Shown here piece after piece: positions 1 to 13,800 of a DNA stretch of 64,000 nt. The notes below the pieces were generated by a model, which did not search any database, was not told the origin of the DNA, and saw only the letters and a program-made list of their open reading frames with translations. The DNA lies in NCBI RefSeq assembly GCF_040807025.1, contig NC_090952.1:2852001-2916000 (forward strand), written 5' to 3'. Origin of the DNA: Struthio camelus (Eukaryota; Chordata; Aves; Struthioniformes; Struthionidae). How positions within the stretch are numbered: position 1 is the first letter of the stretch; the number at the start of each line of letters is the position of its first letter. The translations under genes and the position numbers were made by a program.

Positions 1-1853
1 CACTGCGTCGGGGCTGAAACCACTGCGTCAGGCCTGAAACAACTCCGCCGAGCCTGAAACAACTCCGTCGGGGCCAAAACCACTCCGCCGAGCCTGAAAC
101 AACTCCGTCGGGGCCAAAACCACTCCGCCGAGCCTGAAACAACTCCGTCGGGGCCAAAACCACTCCACCAGTGCTGAAACCGCTCTGTCGGGGCTGAAAC
201 CCCTCCGTGAAGCCGAAAAGCACTCTGTCGGGGTTGAAACCACTCCGCCAGGGCCAAAACCAATGCGCCAGGGCCGAAACCATTCCGCTGACATTAAAAC
301 CATTCCGTCAGGGCTGGAACCACTCCGCTGACATTAAAACCCCTCCGTCGGGGCTGAAACCACTGTGCTGGGGCGGAAACTGCTCCGTCAGGCTGAAAAG
401 CATTGCGTCAGGCCGAAAACCACTCCACCAGGGCCAAAACCACTCCGCCGACACTAAAACCACTCCGCCGAGGCTAAAACCACTCCGTCAGGCTGAAAAC
501 CACTCCGCCGAGCCTACAACCACTCTGTCAGGGTGCAAGCCACTCCGCTGAGCCTAAAACCCCTCCGCCGGGGCCGAAACCGCTCCGCCGGGGCGAAAAC
601 CACTGCGTCGGGGCTGAAACCACTGCGCCGAGCCTAAAACCCCTCCGTCGGGGCTGAAACCACTCTGTCGGGGCTGAAACCACTCCATCAAGCCTAAAAC
701 CCCTCCGTCGGGGCTGAAACCACTCCATCAAGCCTAAAACCCCTCCGTCGGGGCTGAAACCACTCCATCAAGCCTAAAACCACTGCGTCGGGGCTGAAAC
801 CACTCCGCCGAGCCTAAAACCACTCTGTCGGGGCTGAAACCACTCTGCCGAGCCTAAAACTACTCCGTCGGGGCAGAAACTACTCCGTCGGGGCTGAAAC
901 TACTCCGTCGGGGCTGAAACCACTGCATCGGGGCTGAAACCACTCCGCCAGGGCCAAAACCACTGCGTCGGGGCTGAAACCACTCCATCAAGCCTAAAAC
1001 CCCTCCGTCGGGGCAGAAACCACTCCGCCAAGCCTAAAACCCCTCCGTCGGGGCTGAAACCACTCCGCCAAGCCTAAAACCCCTCCGTCGGGGCTGAAAC
1101 CACTCCACCAAGCCTAAAACCACTGCGTCGGGGCTGAAACCACTCCACCAGGGCCAAAACCACTCCGCCGACATTAACACCACTGCGCCAAGCCTAAAAC
1201 CCCTCCGTCGGGGCTGAAACCACTCCATCAAGCCTAAAACCACTGCGTCGGGGCAGAAACCACTCCGCCGAGCCTAAAACCACTGCGTCGGGGCTGTAAC
1301 CACTGTGCCAGGACCAAATCCACTCCGTCGGGGCTGAAACCACTGTGTTGGGGCCAAAACCACTGCGTCGGGGCTGAAACCACTCCGCCAAGCCGGAAAT
1401 CTCTCCGTCGGGGCTGAAACCACTCTGTCAGGGCCAAAACAAATCCGTCAGGGCCAAAACCACGCCGCCGAGCCTAAAAGCAGAGCGTCAGGGCTGAAAC
1501 CGCTCCACCAAGCCTAAAACCACTGCATCAGGCCGAAAACCACTCCGTCGGGGCTGAAACGACTCCGCCGAGCTGAAAACCACTCCATCAGGCCGAAAAC
1601 CACTCCGTCGGGGCTGAAACGACTCCGCCGAGCCGAAAACCACTCCATCAGGGCTGAAACCACTGTGCCAGGACCAAAACCACTCCGTCAGGGCTGAAAC
1701 CACTCCACCAGGGCCAAAAGCACTCGGCTGACCTTAAAACCACTCCATCAAGCCAAGAACCACTGCGTCGGGCCTGAAACCACTGTGCCAGGACCAAAAC
1801 CACTGCGTCGGGGCTGAAACCACTCCATCAAGCCTAAAACCCCTCCGTCGGGG
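1..1853. repeat. Higher-order repeat, copy 1 (left-truncated)
   Basis: The variant order from 28 to 1,853 recurs in three later blocks. A tag makes the register visible: a 19-bp monomer in which GGGGCTGAAACC has become GGGGCTAAACC. It sits at 1,854 here and recurs at 4,293, 6,372 and 8,491. The left boundary lies outside the window. Confidence 0.75.
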
Positions 1854-4292
1854 CTAAACCACTCCATCAAGCCTAAAACCACTGCGTCGGGGCTGAAACT
1901 AGTGCGTCAGGCCCAAAACAACTCCGTCAGAGCCAAAACCACTCCATCAGTGCTGAAACCACTGCGCCAAGCCTGAAACCACTGCGTCAGGGCTGAAACC
2001 ACTCCGCCAGGGCCAAAACCACTGCGTCGGGGCTGAAACCACTCCGCCAGGGCCAAAACCACTGCGTCGGGGCTGAAACCACTGCGTCAGGCCTGAAACA
2101 ACTCCGCCGAGCCTGAAACAACTCCGTCGGGGCCAAAACCACTCCGCCGAGCCTGAAACAACCCCGTCGGGGCCAAAACCACTCCGCCGAGCCTGAAACA
2201 ACTCCGTCGGGGCCAAAACCACTCCACCAGTGCTGAAACCGCTCCGTCGGGGCTGAAACCACTCCATCAAGCCTAAAACCACTGCGTCGGGGCTGAAACT
2301 ACTGCGTCAGGGCCAAAACCACTCGTCTGACCTTAAAACCACTCCGCCGAGCCTAAAAGCACTGCATCGGGGCTGAAACCACTCTGCCAAGCCTAAAACC
2401 ACTCCACCAAGCCGAAAACCACTGCGTCGGGGCTGAAACCACTCCGCCTGGGCCAAAACCACTCGTCTGACCTTAAAACCACTCCGCCGAGCCTAAAAGC
2501 ACAGCGTCGGAGTTGAAACCACTCTGCCAGGGCCAGAACCAGTGCATCGTTGCTGAAACCACTCCGCCAGGGCCAAAACCACTGCGTCGGGGCTGAAACC
2601 ACTCCATCAAGCCTAAAACCCCTCCGTCGGGGCTGAAACTAGTGCGTCAGGCCCAAAACAACTCCGTAAGGGCCAAAACCACTCCACCAGTGCTGAAACC
2701 ACTCCGCCAGGCCTGAAACCACTCCGCCAGGCCTGAAACCACTCCGCCAGGCCTGAAACCACTCCGCCAGGCCTGAAACCACTCCGCCGAGGCCAAAACC
2801 ACTCCGCCAGGGCCAAAACCACTCCGCCAGGGCCAAAACCACTCCGCCGAGGCCAAAACCACTCCGCCAGGGCCAAAACCACTGCGTCGGGGCTGAAACC
2901 ACTCCGCCAGGGCCAAAACCACTGCGTCGGGGCTGAAACCACTCCGCCGGGGCCAGAACCACTGCGTCGGGGCTGAAACCACTGCGTCAGGGTTGAAACA
3001 ACTCCGCCGAGCCTGAAACAACTCCGTCGGGGCCAAAACCACTCCACCAGTGCTGAAACCACTGCGCCAAGCCTGAAACCACTGCGTTGGGCCTCAAACA
3101 ACTCCGCCAAGGCGAAAAGCACTCCGTCGGGGCTGGAACCACTCCGCCAAGCCGAAAACCACTGCGTCAGGGCAGAAACCACTCCGCCAAGCCTAAAACC
3201 ACTGTGTCAGGGGGGAAACCACTCCGCCAGGGCCAAAACCACTGCGTCGGGGCTGGAACCACTCCATCAAGCCTAAAACCACTGCGTCAGGGCTGAAACC
3301 ACTGCGTCAGGCCCAAAACAACTCCATCAGGGCCAAAACCACTCCACCAGTGCTGAAACCACTGCGCCAAGCCTGAAACCACTGCGTCGGGGCTGAAACC
3401 ACTCCGCCAGGGCCAAAACCACTCGGCTGACCTTAAAACCACTCCGCCGAGCCTAAAAGCACTGCGTCGGGGCTGAAACTGCTCCGTCAGGCTGAAAACC
3501 ACTCCGCCGAGCCTGAAACCACTGCGTCAGGGCAGAAGCCACTCCGCCGGGGCTGAAACCACTCCGCCGAGCCTAAAACCACTCCGCCAGGGCCAAAACC
3601 ACTGCGTCGGGGCTGAAACCACTCCGCCAGGGCCAAAACCACTCTGCCAAGCCTAAAACCACTCCGCCAAGCCTAAAAGCAGTGCGTCAGGGCTGAAACC
3701 ACTCCGCCAAGCCGAAAAACACTCCGCTGAGGCGAAAACCACTCCGTCGGGGCTGAAACCGCTCCGCCGAGGCGAAAAGCAGTGCGTCAGGGCTGAAACC
3801 ACTCGGCCGAGCCTAAAACCACTCCGTCAGGGCTGAAACCACTCCGCCAGGGCCAAAACCACTGCGTCAGGGCTGAAACCACTGCGCCAGGGACAAAACC
3901 ACTCCGCCAAGCCGAAAACCACTGCGTCAGGTGGAAAACCACTCCGCTGAGCCTAAAAGCAGTGGGTCAGGGCTGAAACCACTCCGCCAAGCCGAAAACC
4001 ACTGCGTCAGGTGGAAAACCACTCCGCCGAGCCGAAAACCACTGCGTCAGGGCTGAAACCGCTCCGCCGAGGCAAAAAGCAGTGCGTCAGGGCTGAAACC
4101 GCTCCGTGAAGCCTAAAAGCACTGCGTCGGGGCAGAAACCACTGCGCCAGGGCCAAAACCAGTGCGTCGGGGCTGAAACCACTGTGCCAGGGCCAAAACC
4201 ACTGCGTCGGGGCTGAAACCACTGTGCCAGGACCAAAACCACTGTGTCGGGGCTGAAACCACTCCATCAAGCCTAAAACCCCTCCGTCGGGG

Positions 4293-6371
4293 CTAAACCA
4301 CTCCATCAAGCCTAAAACCACTGCGTCGGGGCTGAAACTAGTGCGTCAGGCCCAAAACAACTCCGTCAGAGCCAAAACCACTCCATCAGTGCTGAAACCA
4401 CTGCGCCAAGCCTGAAACCACTGCGTCAGGGCTGAAACCACTCGGCCTAGCCTAAAACCACTCCGCCAGGGCCAAAACCACTGCGTCGGGGCTGAAACCA
4501 CTCCGCCAGGGCCAAAACCACTGCGTCGGGGCTGAAACCACTGCGTCGGGGCTGAAACCACTGCGTCAGGCCTGAAACAACTCCGCCGAGCCTGAAACAA
4601 CTCCGTCGGGGCCAAAACCACTCCGCCGAGCCTGAAACAACTCCGTCGGGGCCAAAACCACTCCGCCGAGCCTGAAACAACTCCGTCGGGGCCAAAACCA
4701 CTCCACCAGTGCTGAAACCGCTCTGTCGGGGCTGAAACCCCTCCGTGAAGCCGAAAAGCACTCTGTCGGGGTTGAAACCACTCCGCCAGGGCCAAAACCA
4801 ATGCGCCAGGGCCGAAACCACTCCGCTGACATTAAAACCATTCCGTCAGGGCTGGAACCACTCCGCTGACATTAAAACCCCTCCGTCGGGGCTGAAACCA
4901 CTGTGCTGGGGCGGAAACTGCTCCGTCAGGCTGAAAAGCACTGCGTCAAACCTAAAACCACTCCGCCGACATAAAAACCACTCCGCCAAGCCTAAAACCA
5001 CTCCGCCGACACTAAAACCACTCCGCCGAGGCTAAAACCATTCCGTCAGGCTGAAAACCACTCCGCCGAGCCTACAACCACTCTGTCAGGGCGGAAGCCA
5101 CTCCGCTGAGCCTAAAACCCCTCCGCCGGGGCCGAAACCGCTCTGCCGGGGCCGAAACCGCTCCGCCGGGGCGAAAACCACTGCGTCGGGGCTGAAACCA
5201 CTGCGCCGAGCCTAAAACCCCTCCGTCGGGGCTGAAACCACTCTGTCGGGGCTGAAACCACTCCATCAAGCCTAAAACCCCTCCGTCGGGGCTGAAACCA
5301 CTCCATCAAGCCTAAAACCCCTCCGTCGGGGCAGAAACCACTCCATCAAGCCTAAAACCACTGCGTCGGGGCTGAAACCACTCCGCCGAGCCTAAAACCA
5401 CTCTGTCGGGGCTGAAACCACTCTGCCGAGCCTAAAACCACTCCGTCGGGGCAGAAACTACTCCGTCGGGGCTGAAACTACTCCGTCGGGGCTGAAACTA
5501 CTCCGTCGGGGCTGAAACTACTCCGTCGGGGCTGAAACTACTCCGTCGGGGCTGAAACCACTGCGTCGGGGCTGAAACCACTCCGCCAAGCCTAAAACCC
5601 CTCCGTCGGGGCTGAAACCACTCCACCAAGCCTAAAACCACTGCGTCGGGGCTGAAACCACTCCACCAGGGCCAAAACCACTCCGCCGACATTAACACCA
5701 CTGCGCCAAGCCTAAAACCCCTCCGTCGGGGCTGAAACCACTCCATCAAGCCTAAAACCACTGCGTCGGGGCAGAAACCACTCCGCCGAGCCTAAAACCA
5801 CTCCGTCGGGGCTGTAACCACTGTGCCAGGACCAAATCCACTCTGTCGGGGCTGAAACCACTGTGTTGGGGCCAAAACCACTGCGTCGGGGCTGAAACCA
5901 CTCCGCCAAGCCGGAAATCTCTCCGTCGGGGCTGAAACCACTCTGTCAGGGCCAAAACAAATCCGTCAGGGCCAAAACCACGCCGCCGAGCCTAAAAGCA
6001 GAGCGTCAGGGCTGAAACCGCTCCACCAAGCCTAAAACCACTGCATCAGGCCGAAAACCACTCCGTCGGGGCTGAAACGACTCCGCCGAGCTGAAAACCA
6101 CTCCATCAGGCCGAAAACCACTCCGTCGGGGCTGAAACGACTCCGCCGAGCCGAAAACCACTCCATCAGGGCTGAAACCACTGTGCCAGGACCAAAACCA
6201 CTCTGTCGGGGCTGAAACCACTCCACCAGGGCCAAAAGCACTCGGCTGACCTTAAAACCACTCCATCAAGCCAAGAACCACTGCGTCGGGCCTGAAACCA
6301 CTGTGCCAGGACCAAAACCACTGCGTCGGGGCTGAAACCACTCCATCAAGCCTAAAACCCCTCCGTCGGGG
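4293..6371. repeat. 2.08-kb higher-order repeat, copy 2
   Basis: This block is delimited by the recurring 19-bp tag monomer at 4,293 and 6,372. The internal order of monomer variants, including GACATTAAAACC, GTGCTGGGGCGGAAACTG and CCGGAAATCTCT, matches the next block closely. Small differences include extra TACTCCGTCGGGGCTGAAAC monomers near 5,460-5,560. Confidence 0.8.
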
Positions 6372-8490
6372 CTAAACCACTCCATCAAGCCTAAAACCAC
6401 TGCGTCGGGGCTGAAACTAGTGCGTCAGGCCCAAAACAACTCCGTCAGAGCCAAAACCACTCCATCAGTGCTGAAACCACTGCGCCAAGCCTGAAACCAC
6501 TGCGTCAGGGCTGAAACCACTTGGCCTAGCCTAAAACCACTCCGCCAGGGCCAAAACCACTGCGTCGGGGCTGAAACCACTCCGCCAGGGCCAAAACCAC
6601 TGCGTCGGGGCTGAAACCACTGCGTCAGGCCTGAAACAACTCCGCCGAGCCTGAAACAACTCCGTCGGGGCCAAAACCACTCCGCCGAGCCTGAAACAAC
6701 TCCGTCGGGGCCAAAACCACTCCGCCGAGCCTGAAACAACTCCGTCGGGGCCAAAACCACTCCACCAGTGCTGAAACCGCTCTGTCGGGGCTGAAACCCC
6801 TCCGTGAAGCCGAAAAGCACTCTGTCGGGGTTGAAACCACTCCGCCAGGGCCAAAACCAATGCGCCAGGGCCGAAACCACTCCGCTGACATTAAAACCAT
6901 TCCGTCAGGGCTGGAACCACTCCGCTGACATTAAAACCCCTCCGTCGGGGCTGAAACCACTGTGCTGGGGCGGAAACTGCTCCGTCAGGCTGAAAAGCAC
7001 TGCGTCAAACCTAAAACCACTCCACCAGGGCCAAAACCACTCCGCCGACATAAAAACCACTCCGCCAAGCCTAAAACCACTCCGCTGACACTAAAACCAC
7101 TCCGCCGAGCCTACAACCACTCTGTCAGGGCGGAAGCCACTCCGCTGAGCCTAAAACCCCTCCGCCGGGGCCGAAACCGCTCTGCCGGGGCCGAAACCGC
7201 TCCGCCGGGGCGAAAACCACTGCGTCGGGGCTGAAACCACTGCGCCGAGCCTAAAACCCCTCCGTCGGGGCTGAAACCACTCTGTCGGGGCTGAAACCAC
7301 TCCATCAAGCCTAAAACCCCTCCGTCGGGGCTGAAACCACTCCATCAAGCCTAAAACCCCTCCGTCGGGGCAGAAACCACTCCATCAAGCCTAAAACCAC
7401 TGCGTCGGGGCTGAAACCACTCCGCCGAGCCTAAAACCACTCTGTCGGGGCTGAAACCACTCTGCCGAGCCTAAAACCACTCCGTCGGGGCAGAAACTAC
7501 TCCGTCGGGGCTGAAACTACTCCGTCGGGGCTGAAACTACTCCGTCGGGGCTGAAACCACTGCATCGGGGCTGAAACCACTCCGCCAGGGCCAAAACCAC
7601 TGCGTCGGGGCTGAAACCACTCCATCAAGCCTAAAACCCCTCCGTCGGGGCTGAAACCACTCCGCCAAGCCTAAAACCCCTCCGTCGGGGCTGAAACCAC
7701 TCCGCCAAGCCTAAAACCCCTCCGTCGGGGCTGAAACCACTCCACCAAGCCTAAAACCACTGCGTCGGGGCTGAAACCACTCCACCAGGGCCAAAACCAC
7801 TCCGCCGACATTAACACCACTGCGCCAAGCCTAAAACCCCTCCGTCGGGGCTGAAACCACTCCATCAAGCCTAAAACCACTGCGTCGGGGCAGAAACCAC
7901 TCCGCCGAGCCTAAAACCACTCCGTCGGGGCTGTAACCACTGTGCCAGGACCAAATCCACTCCGTCGGGGCTGAAACCACTGTGTTGGGGCCAAAACCAC
8001 TGCGTCGGGGCTGAAACCACTCCGCCAAGCCGGAAATCTCTCCGTCGGGGCTGAAACCACTCTGTCAGGGCCAAAACAAATCCGTCAGGGCCAAAACCAC
8101 GCCGCCGAGCCTAAAAGCAGAGCGTCAGGGCTGAAACCGCTCCACCAAGCCTAAAACCACTGCATCAGGCCGAAAACCACTCCGTCGGGGCTGAAACGAC
8201 TCCGCCGAGCTGAAAACCACTCCATCAGGCCGAAAACCACTGCGTCGGGGCTGAAACGACTCCGCCGAGCCGAAAACCACTCCATCAGGGCTGAAACCAC
8301 TGTGCCAGGACCAAAACCACTCTGTCGGGGCTGAAACCACTCCACCAGGGCCAAAAGCACTCGGCTGACCTTAAAACCACTCCATCAAGCCAAGAACCAC
8401 TGCGTCGGGGCTGAAACCACTGTGCCAGGACCAAAACCACTGCGTCGGGGCTGAAACCACTCCATCAAGCCTAAAACCCCTCCGTCGGGG
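6372..8490. repeat. 2.12-kb higher-order repeat, copy 3
   Basis: This block is delimited by the 19-bp tag monomer at 6,372 and 8,491. The variant order is the same as in copy 2. The 40-bp length difference equals two monomers, as expected from unequal exchange in register with the 20-bp unit. Confidence 0.8.
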
Positions 8491-10860
8491 CTAAACCACT
8501 CCATCAAGCCTAAAACCACTGCGTCGGGGCTGAAACTAGTGCGTCAGGCCCAAAACAACTCCGTCAGAGCCAAAACCACTCCATCAGTGCTGAAACCACT
8601 GCGCCAAGCCTGAAACCACTGCGTCAGGGCTGAAACCACTCGGCCTAGCCTAAAACCACTCCGCCAGGGCCAAAACCACTGCGTCGGGGCTGAAACCACT
8701 CCGCCAGGGCCAAAACCACTCCATCGGGGCTGAAACCACTGCGTCAGGCCTGAAACAACTCCGCCGAGCCTGAAACAACTCCGTCGGGGCCAAAACCACT
8801 CCGCCGAGCCTGAAACAACTCCGTCGGGGCCAAAACCACTCCGCCGAGCCTGAAACAACTCCGTCGGGGCCAAAACCACTCCACCAGTGCTGAAACCGCT
8901 CTGTCGGGGCTGAAACCCCTCCGTGAAGCCGAAAAGCACTCTGTCGGGGTTGAAACCACTCCGCCAGGGCCAAAACCAATGCGCCAGGGCCGAAACCACT
9001 CCGCTGACATTAAAACCATTCCGTCAGGGCTGGAACCACTCCGCTGACATTAAAACCCCTCCGTCGGGGCTGAAACCACTGTGCTGGGGCGGAAACTGCT
9101 CCGTCAGGCTGAAAAGCACTGCGTCAAACCTAAAACCACTCCACCAGGGCCAAAACCACTCCGCCGACATAAAAACCACTCCGCCAAGCCTAAAACCACT
9201 CCGCCGACACTAAAACCACTCCGCCGAGCCTACAACCACTCTGTCAGGGTGGAAGCCACTCCGCTGAGCCTAAAACCCCTCCGTCGGGGCTGAAACCACT
9301 CTGTCGGGGCTGAAACCACTCCATCAAGCCTAAAACCCCTCCGTCGGGGCTGAAACCACTCCATCAAGCCTAAAACCCCTCCGTCGGGGCAGAAACCACT
9401 CCATCAAGCCTAAAACCACTGCGTCGGGGCTGAAACCACTCCGCCGAGCCTTAAACCACTCTGTCGGGGCTGAAACCACTCTGCCGAGCCTAAAACCACT
9501 CCGTCGGGGCAGAAACTACTCAATCGGGGCTGAAACCACTGCATCGGGGCTGAAACCACTCCGCCAGGGCCAAAACCACTGCGTCGGGGCTGAAACCACT
9601 CCATCAAGCCTAAAACCCCTCCGTCGGGGCTGAAACCACTCCACCAAGCCTAAAACCACTGCGTCGGGGCTGAAACCACTCCACCAGGGCCAAAACCACT
9701 CCGCCGACATTAACACCACTGCGCCAAGCCTAAAACCCCTCCGCCGGGGCCGAAACCGCTCCGCCGGGGCGAAAACCACTCCGTCGGGGCTGAAACCACT
9801 CCGCCGAGCCTAAAACCCCTCCGTCGGGGCTGAAACCACTCTGTCGGGGCTGAAACCACTCCATCAAGCCTAAAACCCCTCCGTCGGGGCTGAAACCACT
9901 CCATCAAGCCTAAAACCCCTCCGTCGGGGCAGAAACCACTCCATCAAGCCTAAAACCACTGCGTCGGGGCTGAAACCACTCCGCCGAGCCTAAAACCACT
10001 CTGTCGGGGCTGAAACCACTCTGCCGAGCCTAAAACCACTCCGTCGGGGCAGAAACTACTCCGTCGGGGCTGAAACCACTGCATCGGGGCTGAAACCACT
10101 CCGCCAGGGCCAAAACCACTGCGTCGGGGCTGAAACCACTCCATCAAGCCTAAAACCCCTCCGTCGGGGCTGAAACCACTCCACCAAGCCTAAAACCACT
10201 GCGTCGGGGCTGAAACCACTCCACCAGGGCCAAAACCACTCCGCCGACATTAACACCACTGCGCCAAGCCTAAAACCCCTCCGTCGGGGCTGAAACCACT
10301 CCATCAAGCCTAAAACCACTGCGTCGGGGCAGAAACCACTCCGCCGAGCCTAAAACCACTGCGTCGGGGCTGTAACCACTGTGCCAGGACCAAATCCACT
10401 CCGTCGGGGCTGAAACCACTGTGTTGGGGCCAAAACCACTGCGTCGGGGCTGAAACCACTCCGCCAAGCCGGAAATCTCTCCGTCGGGGCTGAAACCACT
10501 CTGTCAGGGCCAAAACAAATCCGTCAGGGCCAAAACCACGCCGCCGAGCCTAAAAGCAGAGCGTCAGGGCTGAAACCGCTCCACCAAGCCTAAAACCACT
10601 GCATCAGGCCGAAAACCACTCCGTCGGGGCTGAAACGACTCCGCCGAGCTGAAAACCACTCCATCAGGCCGAAAACCACTCCGTCGGGGCTGAAACGACT
10701 CCGCCGAGCCGAAAACCACTCCATCAGGGCTGAAACCACTGTGCCAGGACCAAAACCACTCCGTCGGGGCTGAAACCACTCCACCAGGGCCAAAAGCACT
10801 CGGCTGACCTTAAAACCACTCCATCAAGCCAAGAACCACTGCGTCGGGCCTGAAACCACT
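8491..10860. repeat. About 2.4-kb higher-order repeat, copy 4 (internally expanded)
   Basis: This block starts at the 19-bp tag at 8,491 and follows the copy 2/3 variant order. It contains an extra internal duplication of about 540 bp: the segment near 9,240-9,730 is repeated near 9,780-10,270. The right boundary is approximate, because the array changes to a different variant order after about 10,860. Confidence 0.7.
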
Positions 10861-13800
10861 CTGCCGAGCCTAAAACAACTCCGTCGGGGCCAAAACCACT
10901 CCACCAGTGCTGAAACCGCTCTGTCGGGGCTGAAACCCCTCCGTGAAGCCGAAAAGCACTCTGTCGGGGCTGAAACCACTCCGCCAAGCCTGAAACCACT
11001 GCGTCGGGGCCGAAACCACTCCGCCAGGGCCGAAACCACTCCGCTGACATTAAAACCATTCCGTCAGGGCTGGAACCACTCCGCTGACATTAAAACCCCT
11101 CCGTCGGGGCTGAAACCACTGTGCTGGGGCGGAAACTGCTCCGTCAGGCTGAAAAGCACTGCGTCAAGCCTAAAACCACTCCACCAGGGCCAAAACCACT
11201 CCGCCGACATAAAAACCACTCCGCCAAGCCTAAAACTACCCCGTCGACATTAAAACCACTCCGCCGAGGCTAAAACCACTCCGTCAGGCTGAAAACCACT
11301 CCGCCGAGCCTACAACTACTCTGTCAGGGCGGAAGCCACTCTGCTGAGCCTAAAACCCCTCCGTCGGGGCCGAAACCACTCCGCTGACCTTGAAACCACT
11401 CCATCAAGCCTAAAACCATTCCGTCAGGGCTGGAACCCCTCCGCCGAGCCTATAACCACTCCGTTAGGGCGGAAACCACAGTGCTGGGGCGGAAACTGCT
11501 CCGTCAGGCTGAAAAGCACTGCGTCAAGCCGAAAACCACTCCACCAGGGCCAAAACCACTCCGCCGACATAAAAACCACTGCGCCAAGCCTAAAACCACT
11601 TCATCGAGGCTCAAACCACTCCGCCGGGGCCAAAACAACTCCGTCAGAGCCAAAACCACGCCGCCGAGCCTAAAACCAGTGCATCAGGGTTGAAACCACT
11701 CCGCCGACATTAAAACCACTACTTCGGGGCTGAAACCACTCCGCCAAGCCTGAAACCATTGTGCCAGGACCAAAACCACTCTGTCGGGGCTGAAACCACT
11801 CCATCAAGCCTAAAACCACTGCGTCGGGGCTGAAACCACTCCATCAAGCCTAAAACCACTGCGTCGGGGCTGAAACCACTCCATCAAGCCTAAAACCACT
11901 GTGTTGGGGCCAAAAAGCACTCTGTCAGGGCAGAAACCACTGCGTCGGGGCAGAAACCACTGTGCCAGGACCAACTCCACTCCGTCGGGGCTGAAACCAC
12001 TGTGCCAGGACCAAAACCACTGCGTCAGGGCTGAAACCACTGCGTCAGGCCTAAAACCACTCTGTCGGTGCTGAAACCACTCCACCAAGCCTAAAACCAC
12101 TCTGTCAGGGCCAAAACCACTCCGTCAGGGCAGAAACAACTCCGCCAGGGCCAAAACCATTCGTCTGACCTTAAAACGACTCCGCCGAGCCTGAAACCAC
12201 TGCGTCGGGGCTGGGACCACTGCGTCGGGGCTGGGACCACTGCGTCGGGGCTGGGACCACTGCGTCAGGCCTAAAACCACTCTGCCGAGCCTAAAACAAC
12301 TCCGTCGGGGCCAAAACCGCTCCGTCGGGGCTGAAACCCCTGCGTGAAGCCGAAAAGCACTCTGTTTGGGCTGAAACCATTCCGCCAAGCCAAAAAGCAC
12401 TCTGTCGGGGTTGAATCCACTCCGCCAAGCCGAAAAGCACTGTGTCGGGGTTGAAACCACTCCGCCAAGCCGAAAACCACTGCGTCGGGGTTGAAACCAC
12501 TCCGCCAGGGCCAAAACCACTCGGCTGACCTTAAAACCACTCCGCCGAGCCTAAAAGCACTGCGTCGGGGCTGAAACTGCTCCGTCAGGCTGAAAACCAC
12601 TCCGCCGAGCCTGAAACCACTGCGTCAGGGCAGAAGCCACTGCGTCGTTGCTGAAACCACTCGCCCGAGCCTAAAACCACTCCGCCAGAGCCAAAACCAC
12701 TGCGTCGGGGCTGAAACCACTGCGCCAGGGCCAAAACCACTCTGCCAAGCCTAAAACCACTCCGCCGGGGCGAAAACCACTCCGTCGAGGCTGAAACTAC
12801 TCCGCCGAGCCTAAAAGCAGTGGGTTAGGGCTGAAACCACTCTGCCGAGCCTGAAACCACTCCGTCGAGCCTGAAACCACTCCGCCGAGCCTGAAACCAC
12901 TGCGTCAGGCCTGAAACCACTCCGCCGAGCCTGAAACCACTGCGTCAGGCCTGAAACCACTCCGCCGAGCCTGAAACCACTGCGTCAGGCCTGAAACCAC
13001 TCCGCCGAGCCTGAAACCACTGCGTCAGGCCTGAAACCACTCCGCCGAGCCTGAAACCACTGCGTCAGGCCTGAAACCACTCCGCCGAGCCTGAAACCAC
13101 TGCGTCGGGGCTGAAACCACTCCGCCGAGCCTGAAACCACTGCGTCGGGGCTGAAACCACTCCGCCGAGCCTGAAACCACTGCGTCGGGGCTGAAACCAC
13201 TCCGCCGAGCCTGAAACCACTGCGTCGGGGCTGAAACCACTCCGCCGAGCCTGAAACCACTGCGTCGGGGCTGAAACCACTCCGCCGAGCCTGAAACCAC
13301 TGCGTCGGGGCTGAAACCACTCCGCCGAGCCTGAAACCACTGCGTCGGGGCTGAAACCACTCCGCCGAGCCTGAAACCACTGCGTCGGGGCTGAAACCAC
13401 TCCGCCGAGCCTGAAACCACTGCGTCGGGGCTGAAACCACTCCGCCGAGCCTGAAACCACTGCGTCGGGGCTGAAACCACTCCGCCGAGCCTGAAACCAC
13501 TGCGTCGGGGCTGAAACCACTCCGCCGAGCCTGAAACCACTGCGTCGGGGCTGAAACCACTCCGCCGAGCCTGAAAGCAGTGCGTCGGGCCTGAAACCAC
13601 TCCGCCGAGCCTGAAAGCAGTGCGTCGGGCCTGAAACCACTCCACCGAGGCGAAAAGCACTCCGTCGGGGCTGAAACCACTCCGCCGAGCCTGAAACCAC
13701 TGCGTCAGGCCTGAAACGACTCCCCCAGGGCGAAACCCACTCCACTGAGCCTAAAACCACTCCGCTGAGCCTAAAACAACTCCATCGGGGCCAAAACCAC

